A stretch of 64,000 nt of DNA from Ampelomyces quisqualis (Eukaryota; Ascomycota; Dothideomycetes; Pleosporales; Phaeosphaeriaceae). Every line of letters begins with the position of its first letter. Position 1 is the first letter of the stretch. The stretch is from contig JAGTXZ010000005.1 of NCBI GenBank assembly GCA_018398575.1, forward strand, positions 3,720,001-3,784,000. The letters are read 5' to 3'. A program made the translations under genes and the position numbers. The notes under the pieces were generated by a model, which worked only from the letters and a program-made list of their open reading frames with translations, was not told the DNA's origin and ran no database searches. Shown here piece after piece: positions 43,594 to 54,310 of this stretch.

Positions 43594-46500
43594 TTAAAAA
43601 ATCATCGATCGAACCTGCTCCCTGCGTCCTGACGACCCTGTCTTGTTTGCTTCACGTGGCCGTGGTGGCGGCGCTTGCGACATTCGGTAATCTTTGGCTG
43701 GTGGAACGGGAGCATGCGATTGAGTTCGCGAGTGACCCTTGACAGGGCTCGAGGGGACAGATTTGCTCTGTGGCGCCACGAAGACATCATGAGATCGTGT
43801 TCGTTGATGTGATGGGCGATTCGCGTGTGCGTTCTCTTGGAGAGGTCGTGATTGCTGGTTGGGAAAGCCTTCTTGTGATCGGGCAGCCTTCTCTTTGCGC
43901 TCCTTCTCGAGGATCATAGAGATCCAACCCTTCTTTGCAGCGATGTCCTGGCCAATCGTCTCGGTAAGAACCTTGATCCAGCCCTCCTTTTGTTCGCGAG
44001 TGTCCGCGTAGAAGTCAATCACTTCACCGTTGGCGAAGCGAATGCGGAAGCCCTCTTCAACAAACATGTAGCCCTCTTCATCTTCGGCGAAACCAGACTT
44101 GCGACGACCACCCGTTTTGGTGGTGGATGATTGCAAGAGCGTACCCTTGTCATCAAATAATTTGGTCGCCTTTGCGAGATTGATGTTGGCTCGCGGCTGT
44201 CGGGTAGCCTCATGGTATGCAGTGAGCTTGGTACCCTCCAAGCGGAAGAAGCGACGACGCCAGTACTAGAGTCATGTTAGTGTGTAGTCCATGTGTAGTG
44301 ATTTGGCAACAACTTACTGGACAGTCACCACCTTGTTGGCTCAAAGTGCCTTCCCAAGCAGTGTCCTTGATCTCCTCGGCTTCCTTCAACTCCCGGATGC
44401 AAGCATTCATGCTCTTGGGCATGTCGTCGTCCTTGGCGCCCTTGGGCTTCGGTACATACAACAGCTGAAGAGTGAGCTTGCCGACACGGTACGGAGGGCG
44501 ACGCACCACTCCGCCTCGCTTGCTCTTGACACTGCTGGCGCCGGTGTTATCGACAGCCCACTCGTTGAAACAGGGAATGTCCACTGTCAATGGACGGCCA
44601 TACGCTTGGCTCTCATGGTTGTTCAGGCACACGTAGGCACGCGCAAAAGATCCGTCGGGACCAACAAGGTCGTGCAGAAGGTCCCAAGCGGTGGCTTGAT
44701 GATTGCGCTTCGCGGCTGCTTGGGCTGCTTGCTGTTCTTGAAGTGCGACACGATCAGCCTCCTCCTGAGCCTTGCGCTCTTGCTCCTTGCGCTTCTTCGG
44801 CGACGAAAGAAGATTTCGGAAAGCCGAGTGCGACTTCTTGTGGTTGACTGTGCGGGCAGTTGCTGCTACGATCTGAGGCACAGCGGGGGGCTCGAGTTTG
44901 GTCTGGAGTGTGAGCTGGAATTCAAGATCGTCAAGAACAACGAGCTCAAACTCCTGGCCGATGGGTGCGTTTTGGTTGAGCTCTAGCCAAGAGGTAGTCA
45001 CACAATGCAATCCGTTGTCGAGGGTCAATTGGAAGTGTGTGCGTTCAGCTGATTCAATGTTAGTAGAAATTTCGACCCGCGATGATAATGACTTACTCTT
45101 TGGCAGAGGAAGGTCCAGATCCTTGACGCCGACGACTTTGACGAAGACCCGTCCTCGCTCCTCGCCATCTTCAAACTCTTCATCACCCTGCTCAGCAACC
45201 GAGTCCAAACCAGCTGAGACGGCAGATTCTTGACCAGGAAGAGGTGGAACTGGGCCCGTCAATGTGGGCACACGACGACCGGATGTTGTTCGAATGCTCT
45301 TGCGACGTGGCTTGCCATTCCAGGGCTCTTTGGTCCACGCAGGCTTCCGCTCGGCACTAGTCTTGCGAGGACTGGCAGCCGCGGTCGACTCTTCGGCCGG
45401 CTTTTCCTCGCTCAACTGGCGGCTGCTTGCGACGACCACCTTCGTGTTCTGGCGCATAAGGTATCCCTTCTGTTCACGGACATGACCGTTAGCTGGACTG
45501 TATCTATACACAAAGCCTTCACCTGACATTTGTGACGCTGGCGTGGGGTGCGCAGCGGTTTCAGTAGGAAATTTTGCAAAAGAAGGTAAAGGAAAAAGGT
45601 TGTGTACCTTCTGCGCCTCAATGATATGATCAAACTCCCTGTCTAGACCAAAGCTCAGTTCGTGAGAGTCTTCACCGAACTCGAGATCGAGCATGCGATT
45701 CTCCTTGTTGGAGATGCTCATTTGAGAGTCTTCATCATCGACATGACCAAGCTCAAAGGTCAAGGACTGGCGCTTCGGACTGCGCAGGGGAACAGGAGGA
45801 GGATGTTCACCGCTTACTTGTCGGCGGGCAGTTGCCAGATCGATTTCGTCTGGGATCAGTGATGGCCGCGTCTTCAGCTTACCGCCGGCTCCCCGGATAG
45901 TTGCCTCGCGTTGAGGAACCTCAGGAGAAGATTCTTGCTCGGGCGGCGAGATGACAGTAGGGTGTCTAATGACCGAGTCAGGCGTACCTGGATCATCGGA
46001 CTGAGCATCATCCGCGTCCTCGATGGTTTCTGGCGTAGTGGGGCGGCGCAAGAAGTCACGCATGGCGTCCATCTTTGGCGCAGTGTCCAGTGGGCTTGGT
46101 GCAGTTGCGAAAGAGGCATTCAGGGGGTCAAGGCTCAAGTCCATCTTGTCACCTTGGAACGAGGAGAACATCTCTTCTTGACGTGCATGCTTCTCGGCTG
46201 CAGCAGGCGATTGTGCCAAAACAGTCGGTGTAGATGGTCCAGAGCTGTCGATGGTGCTTTGGGAGGTTGGCTGCTCGTCTGGCTGGGGTGAGTATTGGCT
46301 CGCATCATCGTCCTCTTCAGGCTGTTGTTGCACCGGGTGTCGCACAACTGAGCTCTCGCGGTCATAGTCGTCCTCGAGAAGGGAAATCTCGGTACCATCC
46401 ACTTCGGCCATGCCGGCGAAGGAGTAGGCATCGATGACGCTGTCGGCCTCGCTCTCCGCCATATGCGCATCTTGGTGAGGGTGTTCATCAAAGTTGGATG

Positions 46501-48250
46501 AACATTCTCGCGAGGGAATCGGAACATCAGGGTCCAATTCAGCCAGGTCGCCATAGCTGCGCTCGGGGCTGGATTCGAGGTCGGAGGCGTAGCTTTCTTC
46601 CTCATCAAAGTTGCGGCTTTTGACCCTTCGGAGAATGGATTCGCGGGAGATGCGCGGCGCGACACTAGGCCGATGTGCTGCAAGCTCCGTCACGACCTGG
46701 GTAACGTCGTCGACTTCCTCAACGTGGACATGGACATGTTCCTCGACCTTCTTGTCATGGCTTTCTTGGGTCGGCGTGCTGACGTCGCGGTCATCATCAA
46801 AGTTCATCAGCCGCAGCCTGTCCTCGAGCGACATGCAGGTTTCGCGCATGTTGAGCAAATCAGACTTGGAGAAGCCAGCAGCTTGTGGCAGCTGGGGCAG
46901 CGACCGTCGCGCATCACTCGCGCGTTCTGCAGCAGCGGAAAGGCCGATGCTGGAGTCCCGACGGCGGCGCGCATCGGACTGCAGGCCAGGAAGAGGTGGG
47001 AGCGGGCGAGAGTCGCCGTCTGAGTTGGCTGATCCACGACGGAAGTCGTGGTCTGCAGCATTCGGGTGTGCTGTTGGCATGGGGCTGTTGTCGCGTCCGT
47101 CGAAGACATCATCATACAAGTCGGTGAGCGATGTGTTTGCGGCGTCTGGGCTCATGTGACGCCAGTCCTCCGGCAACACTACTGGCGTCTTCTCGGTATC
47201 TTCCAAGGACGCATCGAAGCTGTCATCTTGGTCAAAGCTCATCTCTTCCTCGGACTCGGACTCGTAGCTTCCTTGGCGCGAGCCAGATGCAGCCGAAGGA
47301 TCGGGTGTGACCATTTCGTACTCGGTGATTGTAGGCGGAGCAGTGTCGAAGGTCACACTCTTAGCATGACGGCGCAGTGGGCGCAGCGTCTGGTGCTTGT
47401 ACTCGTCGTCGTCGGACATGATGCTGGACTCGGGGTTGTACTTGGGCGAGTTGAAGCGTCCGTTGATGACAAGAGACGACTTGGTGGGCGACAGGCGGCC
47501 CTCGGACGGTGACGTCTGGTCCTTGGGCGGGGAGCTGAAGGAAGATTGTGTGGGCAGTTTTGCTGGAGACGTCTTGGAGGGGCTGAGCATAGGGATCCTG
47601 GTGTCGCTCTCGCTGCGGCCATGGCCCTTGGTTGGGCTGGCAGAAGACTCGCGCAGTCCGTTCAGACCGTTGCCGCCGTAGGCATTGCCCTGCACGGCGG
47701 TGCTGAGTGGGCGTCCGGCGGCTAGGGGACGGTCCAGTGGCTGGACGGCCGTAGGGTCGTAGGCGTGCTTTTGCTCGCGCTCGAACATGCTGCTGTTCTT
47801 GACGCGCGACTGCTTCTTGAGGTTCTCGATCGAGTTGCGCTTGGGCGACAGCTGTGCAGACGACGACTCGCGCTCGAGCTCGTTCTCAGCGTCGAAGCGG
47901 CTCTTGGGCGAGACGGTCTGCTCCTTCCAGAACAGGCGCGGGCTGTTGTTGAAGGGAGAAGAGGCGGCAAACGGCGAGCTCTCCTTGGTGAGGAACATGT
48001 TCTGGGCCACGTTAGCTGCCCTGTGCGGCCGGGCTGTGTGCGTCGGGCGGCCTACTTTGGGTGTCTGGCCGAAGCTGGGAGAGTTCCTTCTGCGCTCGGC
48101 GGAGCCAATCTCGGAGAGCGGGCGGCCGCTGCTCTTTGTGGGCGAGGCCGTGGGCGTCTTGTTGATGCGCAGCGGCGACACCTGCAGCGGGGCGCGTGAG
48201 CATGCACTCGGGCGAGGGCGTCGCGTACTTACCGCTTCGTTGCGCGCCAT
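43594..48250 (-). CDS. BUD4: Anillin-like bud-site/septation protein BUD4
   Basis: Five exons, 48250-48233, 48181-45608, 45469-45097, 45048-44318 and 44265-43594, give 1455 residues. The N-terminal half is disordered, with NNSPRLFWKEQ and KNSSMFEREQKHAYDP as recognisable Bud4 motifs. After EFDHIIEAQK-KGYLMRQNTKVVVASSRQL comes an anillin-homology region (GRVFVKVVGVKDLDLPLPKT-ERTHFQLTLDNGLHCVTTSWLEL). A PH domain follows (GDCP-YWRRRFFRLEGTKLTAYHEATRQPR through DFYADTREQKEGWIKVL). Bud4 organises septins and the contractile ring and marks septation sites. Introns 1 (51 bp) and 2 (138 bp) are multiples of three without stops, so an unspliced frame looks open; family sequence shows they are removed. 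The first exon is six codons. A Met at 48274 is an alternative start. Confidence 0.92.
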
Positions 48251-48566
48251 GTCGGCAGCCGGGCGTGTATGCACTGCGGCGACTTGCGTCGTCGAGGAAT
48301 GCAGCGCGGGCGAAGAATGGGACGAGCCGGAGAGAGGCAGTGCTCAGCTGGGCCGGTAAGCGATGCGCAGGATGAAATACAGAGGGGCGAAGTGAAGGTC
48401 GGCCTTGGGCGAGGGAGAGGCGGAGGGAGCAGGCGGAGCAGGCGGCGGGCCATAGCAGACTCCCAGGCGCTGTTGACGGCCGGGACGCGGGCGTTGCCGC
48501 AGAAACGGGCGCCACGGCCAAGTCGAGAAATCCGCGAGCGCCCCACTGCTGCCGACTGCACCGAAG
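48251..48566. promoter_or_regulatory. Divergent promoter, BUD4 / MRH4
   Basis: A GC-rich gap of 316 bp between two outward-facing start codons, including a purine-rich block (GGCGAGGGAGAGGCGGAGGG) near 48408-48427. Long antisense frames over this area are composition artefacts. Confidence 0.5.
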
Positions 48567-50360
48567 ATGCTGCGACCAGCGCGCTCGCTGTGCGCGGCGC
48601 CCCCCCAGCGCCGCCTGTACACGCAGACGCCGCCCGAGGCCCCCCGTCGCTCGCGCATGGTGCTCTCGGACTCGGTGGCGCGCCCCCGGCCTGCACGCCG
48701 CCCGCCGCCGCCCGTCCAGCACCTCAACCGCACGCGCGTGCCGCCGTCGCTGGAGCGCGAGCGGGCGTGGAGGGAGCGCCGCAGTGCCCGGCCGCACCAG
48801 GCGCGCGACGACCACCACCGACGGCCCCAGGCGGAGCCGTTCCGCGCGCTCAAGATGCAGCGCTCGCTGCACGAGGTGCCCTACAGCAACCGGGCCGCCG
48901 TCCGGCGCAAGATGGAGCGGTACGACGCCTTCGCCAAGATGCCCCTGATGGACGCGGTGCAGGCTGCCATCAAGGACGCACTGCCCCATCTCGAGTACCG
49001 CAACCCCACGCCCGCGCAAAGCGTCGCCATCCCCGCGCTGCTGGGCCTGGAGGCGAAGCCACGCACCAGGACAGGCGCTCCGAAGCAGGCCGGCCCCGAG
49101 GCTTTCCTGCTCGCCGCTGAGACTGGGTCGGGCAAGACGCTCGCATACCTCCTCCCTGTCCTCGACGCCATCAAGCAGAGTGAGCTGCACGAGAAGCACC
49201 AGGCCGAGGACCAGGCACGCAAAGACGCCCAGGACGCCGCCGCCGCCACGGCACTCGAGAGCCGCACGCATGTGTTTGCTGCCCAAGAGCCCCGCGTCAA
49301 CAGGGCAGTGGACCCCGCGCGCCCGCGCGCCATCATCCTCGTCCCCTCTGCCGAGCTGGTCGCCCAGGTCGGCGCTGTCGCAAAGTCCCTCGCGCACACG
49401 GTCAAGTTCCGCGCCGCGCCCATCTCAGCAAAGATGTCGGCCACCGTCATCCGCAACCAGCTCTTCAACGAAAAGGGCGTCGATGTCGTCATCAGCACGC
49501 CTCCGCTCCTCGCCAGCATCGCAGAGAGCAACCCCAACATCCTCGCACGCGTGACGCACCTCATATGTGACGAGGCCGACTCGCTCTTCGACCGCTCCTT
49601 CAAGCCCAGCACCACCGAGATCCTCGAGCGCGCCACGCCGTCATTGAAGCAGCTCATCTTGTGCTCCGCCACCATCCCCAAGTACCTCGATAAATACCTC
49701 GCCGATAGATTCCCCGACATGCACCGCCTCGTCACGCCAAACCTGCACGCCATCCCGCGAAGAGTCCAACTCGGCGTCGTCGACGTGAACAAGGATCCCT
49801 ACCACGGAAACAAGATGCTCGCCTGCGCAGACACCATCTGGCAGATTGGCAAATCCATCGGCGAACACGACCCAGAAGAAGGCAAGGAAACAGTGCCCAC
49901 AAAGCGCATCCTTGTCTTTGTCAACGAGCGCGACGATACGGAAGAAGTCGCCCAGTACCTGGTCAAAAAAGGCATCGACGCACTCGCTTTCCACCGCGAC
50001 ACAGACCCATCCCGTCAAGCCAAGACTCTCGCCTCCTTTACTGGCAGCGATACCTCCTCGCCTATTCAACACCCCGCCGGCGAGCCTGCGAAACCCGAAC
50101 AAGTCAGCAAGCGCACGCTAGCGAACACCAAAGTCATTGTCACGACCGACCTAGGCTCCAGAGGCATCGACACCGTATCTGTCCGCCATGTCATTCTATA
50201 CGACGTCCCGCACACTACCATCGACTTCATCCATCGTCTTGGCCGGACAGGACGCATGGGCCGACGAGGCCGCGGTATTGTCTTGCTTGGGCCCGGGGAT
50301 CGCGCTGACGTGGTACGGGAAGTCCGGGAAGCCATGTTTAGGGGGGAAGCGCTCATCTAG
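48567..50360 (+). CDS. MRH4: Mitochondrial DEAD-box RNA helicase MRH4
   Basis: One exon of 597 residues. The N-terminus (MLRPARSLCAAPPQRRLYTQTPP) is Arg-rich with no acidic residues, as in a mitochondrial presequence. Helicase motifs in order: Q-motif region NPTPAQSVAIPAL; motif I AAETGSGKT; motif Ia PSAELVAQ; motif Ib STPPLL; motif II DEAD in LICDEADSLFD; motif III SAT; motif IV ILVFVNERDD; motif V TTDLGSRGIDT; motif VI HRLGRTGRMGRRG. All look intact. In yeast Mrh4 is needed late in assembly of the large mitochondrial ribosomal subunit. The coding strand is very GC-rich in its first 900 bp, which creates long false frames on the other strand. Confidence 0.92.
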   Translation: MLRPARSLCAAPPQRRLYTQTPPEAPRRSRMVLSDSVARPRPARRPPPPVQHLNRTRVPPSLERERAWRERRSARPHQARDDHHRRPQAEPFRALKMQRSLHEVPYSNRAAVRRKMERYDAFAKMPLMDAVQAAIKDALPHLEYRNPTPAQSVAIPALLGLEAKPRTRTGAPKQAGPEAFLLAAETGSGKTLAYLLPVLDAIKQSELHEKHQAEDQARKDAQDAAAATALESRTHVFAAQEPRVNRAVDPARPRAIILVPSAELVAQVGAVAKSLAHTVKFRAAPISAKMSATVIRNQLFNEKGVDVVISTPPLLASIAESNPNILARVTHLICDEADSLFDRSFKPSTTEILERATPSLKQLILCSATIPKYLDKYLADRFPDMHRLVTPNLHAIPRRVQLGVVDVNKDPYHGNKMLACADTIWQIGKSIGEHDPEEGKETVPTKRILVFVNERDDTEEVAQYLVKKGIDALAFHRDTDPSRQAKTLASFTGSDTSSPIQHPAGEPAKPEQVSKRTLANTKVIVTTDLGSRGIDTVSVRHVILYDVPHTTIDFIHRLGRTGRMGRRGRGIVLLGPGDRADVVREVREAMFRGEALI

Positions 50361-50455
50361 ACAGTGTATATATATGTATGATTAGTACATACATGACGAG
50401 ATAACAAAAAAACGCTAGCTTTGGAGATAGCGTCCATGATCAAAATCAATACCAT

Positions 50456-50651
50456 ACATGCACTATTCATCCCATCAATACCATACACTAGCTATCCCCT
50501 CACCACCATACACTAGCTATCCCATCAATATCATACATACACTACTTATCCCCTCACCACCATACACTAGCTACCCCCTCACCACCATACACCAGCTACC
50601 CCCTCACCACCATACACTAGCTACCCCTCACCACCATACATACACCATCTA
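50456..50651. repeat. Minisatellite of about 22-24 bp units
   Basis: About eight imperfect head-to-tail copies of a unit like CCCTCACCACCATACACTAGCTA, with variants CCCATCAATATCATACATACACTA. It starts about 100 bp after the MRH4 stop and may lie in its 3' UTR. A frame across it is open only because of the repeat. Confidence 0.85.
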
Positions 50652-51400
50652 TCCCCCCACTCCACCCATTCCCCGCATACAGCCACTCCCTACCCCTCCA
50701 TCCTCCCCGTCTGTCATACATACACCTGTACTCAGCCCCCACCCACTCACCCAGCAAACCCAGCACCCCCAAAAAAGCGACCCCCAGTACCAGGTTCTTT
50801 CCGTAGCATGTCAGCGTCCCTCATCTCGCACCTAGACATCCCCTGGCGTGCCCGCGTTGCTACACAGTTCAGTAGTTACCAGCACCCCTAGACAGACTAT
50901 GCTTTTATTTTCGCGCCGAACGGGGGAGCGTAGGGGATCGCGTGTTGAGGGGTCGGAGCCTTACGCGCTACTACGCGGGGTTGTTTTGGCGTGTTTGGCG
51001 TGTCGAGTATGGGCAGGATATGTGTGTGGGGCGGGTTGTTGGCTGTGCGACGTCTCGGCAACATGCGGCGCGCGCTGTCACGTGGCGTAGTAGAGTTTGG
51101 GTTTGGCTAGACTAGATGGTTGTGCATCTGCGGCTCCTGCAAACTAGGCGGGGCTTAGGTAGAGAAGACGGTTGTGCTTCTCCATCTCATCTGCGGCTGT
51201 CCATGGCGGAAGGAAACGACCTCGAGACAAATGTGGCAACAACTGACTACTGGATACCGACATGAGTGAGAGCAGCTTGATCCATGGCAAATATGTACTC
51301 ATATATTGTCTGCTTTGGACACCATTTTGGATGAGATGTGTTTGTTGGTTGCGGTGGAGTTCAATCTAGCGTGAACCCACCTCGGCTTTTGGCCGGATCA
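50652..51400. other. Intergenic region, no gene seen
   Basis: A C-rich part follows the minisatellite and then ordinary sequence. No gene is supported between MRH4 and the tandem repeat. Confidence 0.4.
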
Positions 51401-51559
51401 TTTCAAACTGCCCAATAGAAACTCATCAAAATGCAAGTTACTGATTGAGAAGTAGAGCTGATCTCGCGGTGTTGGTTGCGAGTTGAAACACATGCGCTCC
51501 AAAGCAGACTTTTATCATGGAGTAATTAAGTTCAACTCAGTGTCAGCTGCGGATTGCAC

Positions 51560-52110
51560 TCGACAGAGACTCTCACTAACCGCCTTACCATTCAAGGACA
51601 CCAAATAAGTCTAAATTGCCCAATGAGGAAGGAACGTATCAAAGGTGTGGAGTACTGGTAGAGTAGAAGGCTTTTAACTGGACGATTCAACTGCCTTGAG
51701 AATCCAGCTTTGCTCTCAACGTGCTTCGCAGACGATGTGGAAGTAAAAAAAAGGACAATTTTAGACTGCCTATTTTGGAAGGATCTTACCAAAGTGTGGA
51801 ACGTAGGTAGAGTAGTAGAGGTCAACTTGGGAGTTCAAGTTGCTCGTCAGAGACTTTCACTGACGGCCCGATGACACCTAGGGACTCGCAAAATGCCTAA
51901 TCAGGAAGGAGTTTCTAGACTGTGGATTACTGGTAGAGAAGTTGATTTTTGATTGAGCGTGTTGACTGCCATCTGGTTGACTCAACCCTGTTCCCCAAAA
52001 GAGATTTCACTAGTCGTCCGAAGACACCAATACCTCTCAAACTGCCTAATTAGGAAGGATTTATTTGGGAGAATGGATTACGGGTAGAGTGGTTGATTTC
52101 AACTGACATG
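51560..52110. repeat. Diverged tandem repeat, four units, each with a MADS-box-like site
   Basis: Four related units are aligned by the block TGCCYAAT-AGGAAGGA followed about 20-25 bp later by GTGGA-TACTGGTAGAGTAG. The block starts at 51617, 51767, 51894 and 52043, so the period is 127-150 bp. In three units it is preceded at 43-52 bp by AGAGACTTTCACTGAC-like sequence (51565, 51849, 52000). The core at 51619-51628, 51769-51778, 51896-51905 and 52045-52054 always fits CCYWWWNNRG, the consensus of Mcm1-type MADS proteins; the last is the perfect palindrome CCTAATTAGG. A weaker fifth unit may start at 51409. Confidence 0.75.
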
Positions 52111-52230
52111 TTAGCTCTCAATTGAATCAACTCTGATCTCCAACTGAATGGAGCGCTACCACATACATACAAAATCACTCACTCCACAATCCACTCGCCA
52201 GCACTCTATCCAACCCTCAACACAAGAAAC

Positions 52231-53792
52231 CTACTCCTCACCAAAACTATCCACCAACCCAAACGTCCTCCAAAAAAACCTCCCATCCCTCTCAACAACC
52301 CACAACAGCCCCTCCAGCTCCTCATCAAACGTCGTCCTCGCCTCAACCCCCTCCACCCGCACACCCACTAATTCCAACACAATCTTCTGCAACAAGTAAT
52401 CCGCATCGTCCATGGCCACGCGAAGCCTTTCCTCCACCACCACAACCGCGCTTCCACCCCCCTGCTCGCCCTCTAGCATGACCTCGGCCAAAACCTTTGC
52501 ACAGCACCGCATCAAGCTCATAGCGACGTGGTGTCGCCAAAGCAGCGTGTCAACGGCGAGGTATTCGTCCGCGATAAACGCAATGTCTTCGCAGATGGCT
52601 TGGATGAAGAAGGGGTAGCGCGGGTGCGCGTAGAAGCGGGATTTCAGGTGGGGGATGTAGTTGTTGTAGCGTGCGGTGAAGGCTTTGGGGCTGTGTGTCT
52701 GGAGGTCTTTGAGGGTCATGGCTGTTGTTGGGAGAGGTTAGTGGGATTGGGTTTGGGTGCGGGTCATGTGGGGTACGGACTGAATTCCATGGCTTTGTTC
52801 CTCTCGTTGGATTTGATGAGGGAGTCTCGGAGCTTGTTCTTTTTTTCTTTGGTGTCGCTTACGTCGGTTCGGAGGGCTTTGGTCTTGGTTTGCTCGTCGT
52901 GCAGCTCTTGGTTGAGGCGCGTGTTTTCTTCCTGTAGTTCTGCGTTTTCTACTTGGAGTTCTAGAGGTGCCTGTTGGACGACTTTGACGCGTTCCCTGAG
53001 ATCTAAGAGCTGTCGCTCGAGGCCGGCAAGTTCTTCCTTGAGCTCTGTATTTTCCTGCTTGAGCTGTGTAGTCTCCCTTTCGAATTCGGCAGACTTTTGT
53101 GCAGATTCTTTTCCAAGATCAGCAGTCTCTTGCTTAAGATCTTCTACCTCCTGCCTGTAGTTTATGACATCCTGCACAAGTCCTGTAACATCCTGCTCGT
53201 GCTGTGCAATAGTCTGCTCAGATTCGGTGGTTTCCTGCTTGAGCTCCGTAGCCTCTAGCTTGAGTATTGCAATTTTTTCATCCTTCTTCTGCATTCGTGT
53301 CTCGACTAGGTGTTCGGGACAATTCTCTCGCACATGACCTGTCCTATTGCAGCTGAAGCACTTGACGTTTGCATTGACACAATCTGCGAGGATATGCCCG
53401 ATGCCACCGCATCCAAAGCATGTTGCCTTTGGACACTCTTTCACCCAGTGTCCCTCATTGAAACAAGCTTTGCAAAATGTTCCTTTCCGGTCTTGGACTG
53501 CACGTTCCACGGGTCCCACCATCGTGGGCAAGTACGATGAGCCTGGTGGAGTAGGATCTAAACCTGGCGTAAGGGCGGGGCAAGCACGACGTGACTGAGG
53601 TGGAATAGGAGCCTGAGCCTCTGGAGAGCTCCGCGAGAGGTTGCTGGGAGAGATTTGAACAGAAGTATTTTGCTGCCAAAAAAGGAAAGGGCACGAAAGA
53701 GGAAGAGGGGCGACGTGGAAGATTTTGGACAATGGAGGAACAAATGGAGCGGAGCGAGTAGAGTGCCATATGGGGTACCGTCCAGCTGCCAA
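52231..53792 (-). CDS. CCHC zinc-knuckle, coiled-coil protein with an unknown C-terminal domain
   Basis: Two exons, 53792-52781 and 52721-52231 (59-bp intron), are proposed, giving 500 residues. After a Ser/Pro-rich start come three zinc knuckles, all matching C-x2-C-x4-H-x4-C: CKACFNEGHWVKEC, CFGCGGIGHILADC and CFSCNRTGHVRENC. Next is a coiled coil of about 170 residues with repeated LKQET/LKQEN-type steps. Exon 2 adds a folded-looking domain (SPKAFTARYNNYIPHLKSRFYAHPRYPFFIQAICEDIAFIADEYLAVDTLLWRHHVAMSLMRCC). Zinc knuckles of this kind bind single-stranded RNA or DNA. The donor GTCCGT is unusual, so two separate genes, the second starting at 52719, remain possible, though only 44 bp would separate them. 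The N-terminus is uncertain. Confidence 0.65.
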
Positions 53793-54310
53793 CTGATGAG
53801 GCTATTGGAACTCGTTCCCATGCTTGGTGTTCGCATTAAACCTGTTGGGAGAGGTCGGCTGATAGTCCGCTGATTCTTAGTTGAGGCGCGGGCGATATCT
53901 TGAGCGAGCGAACTGTACGATGAATAGCAAGCGTACCATTTCTATGTGTTGTAGATACTGTGTTCAGATGGCACATGGTCGAAAACGCAACCAGCCATCT
54001 CTCGACGGTACGTAGCTGCTTAGCTTCCAAGCTAGGCCTTGTAGTATGAAGTGAGAAGTAACAGTGACAAAAGTCGCAATAAGGGCCGCAACTTGAATCG
54101 TAGACATGTTCATATTGGGTATCTTCTTCACACTGTCCTGCGCAAGACATTTCTTGGCTGGGACTAGCTCCGCATCTATCGGCTCCGCGCGTGTCCTAGA
54201 ATTGATTGAGCGTTCGTACTTGTTGCAGTCTCTCGACGCCCAGACCATCGTCGATACGCACATGCTGTCGACTATAGCATACTTTGGCACGTCCACAACT
54301 TGGAGTCGTC
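53793..54310. other. Intergenic region with one weak frame
   Basis: A - strand frame (54314-53964) includes a hydrophobic stretch STIQVAALIATFVTVTSHFILQGLAW that could be a membrane helix, but start, end and family are unclear. Nothing else is seen. Confidence 0.35.

Noticed and set aside
48012..49397. 461-codon open frame on the - strand over BUD4/MRH4
   Set aside because: It is antisense to MRH4 motifs and the BUD4 promoter. The high GC content of MRH4 removes stop codons on the other strand, and the encoded protein is Arg/Leu/Ala-rich with no fold.
50458..50835. 125-codon frame over the minisatellite
   Set aside because: The predicted peptide is only the repeat translated; no start context or homology.
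52231..53792. LTR-retrotransposon Gag
   Set aside because: Zinc knuckles are present, but there is no protease, integrase, reverse transcriptase, LTR or tRNA-primer site nearby.
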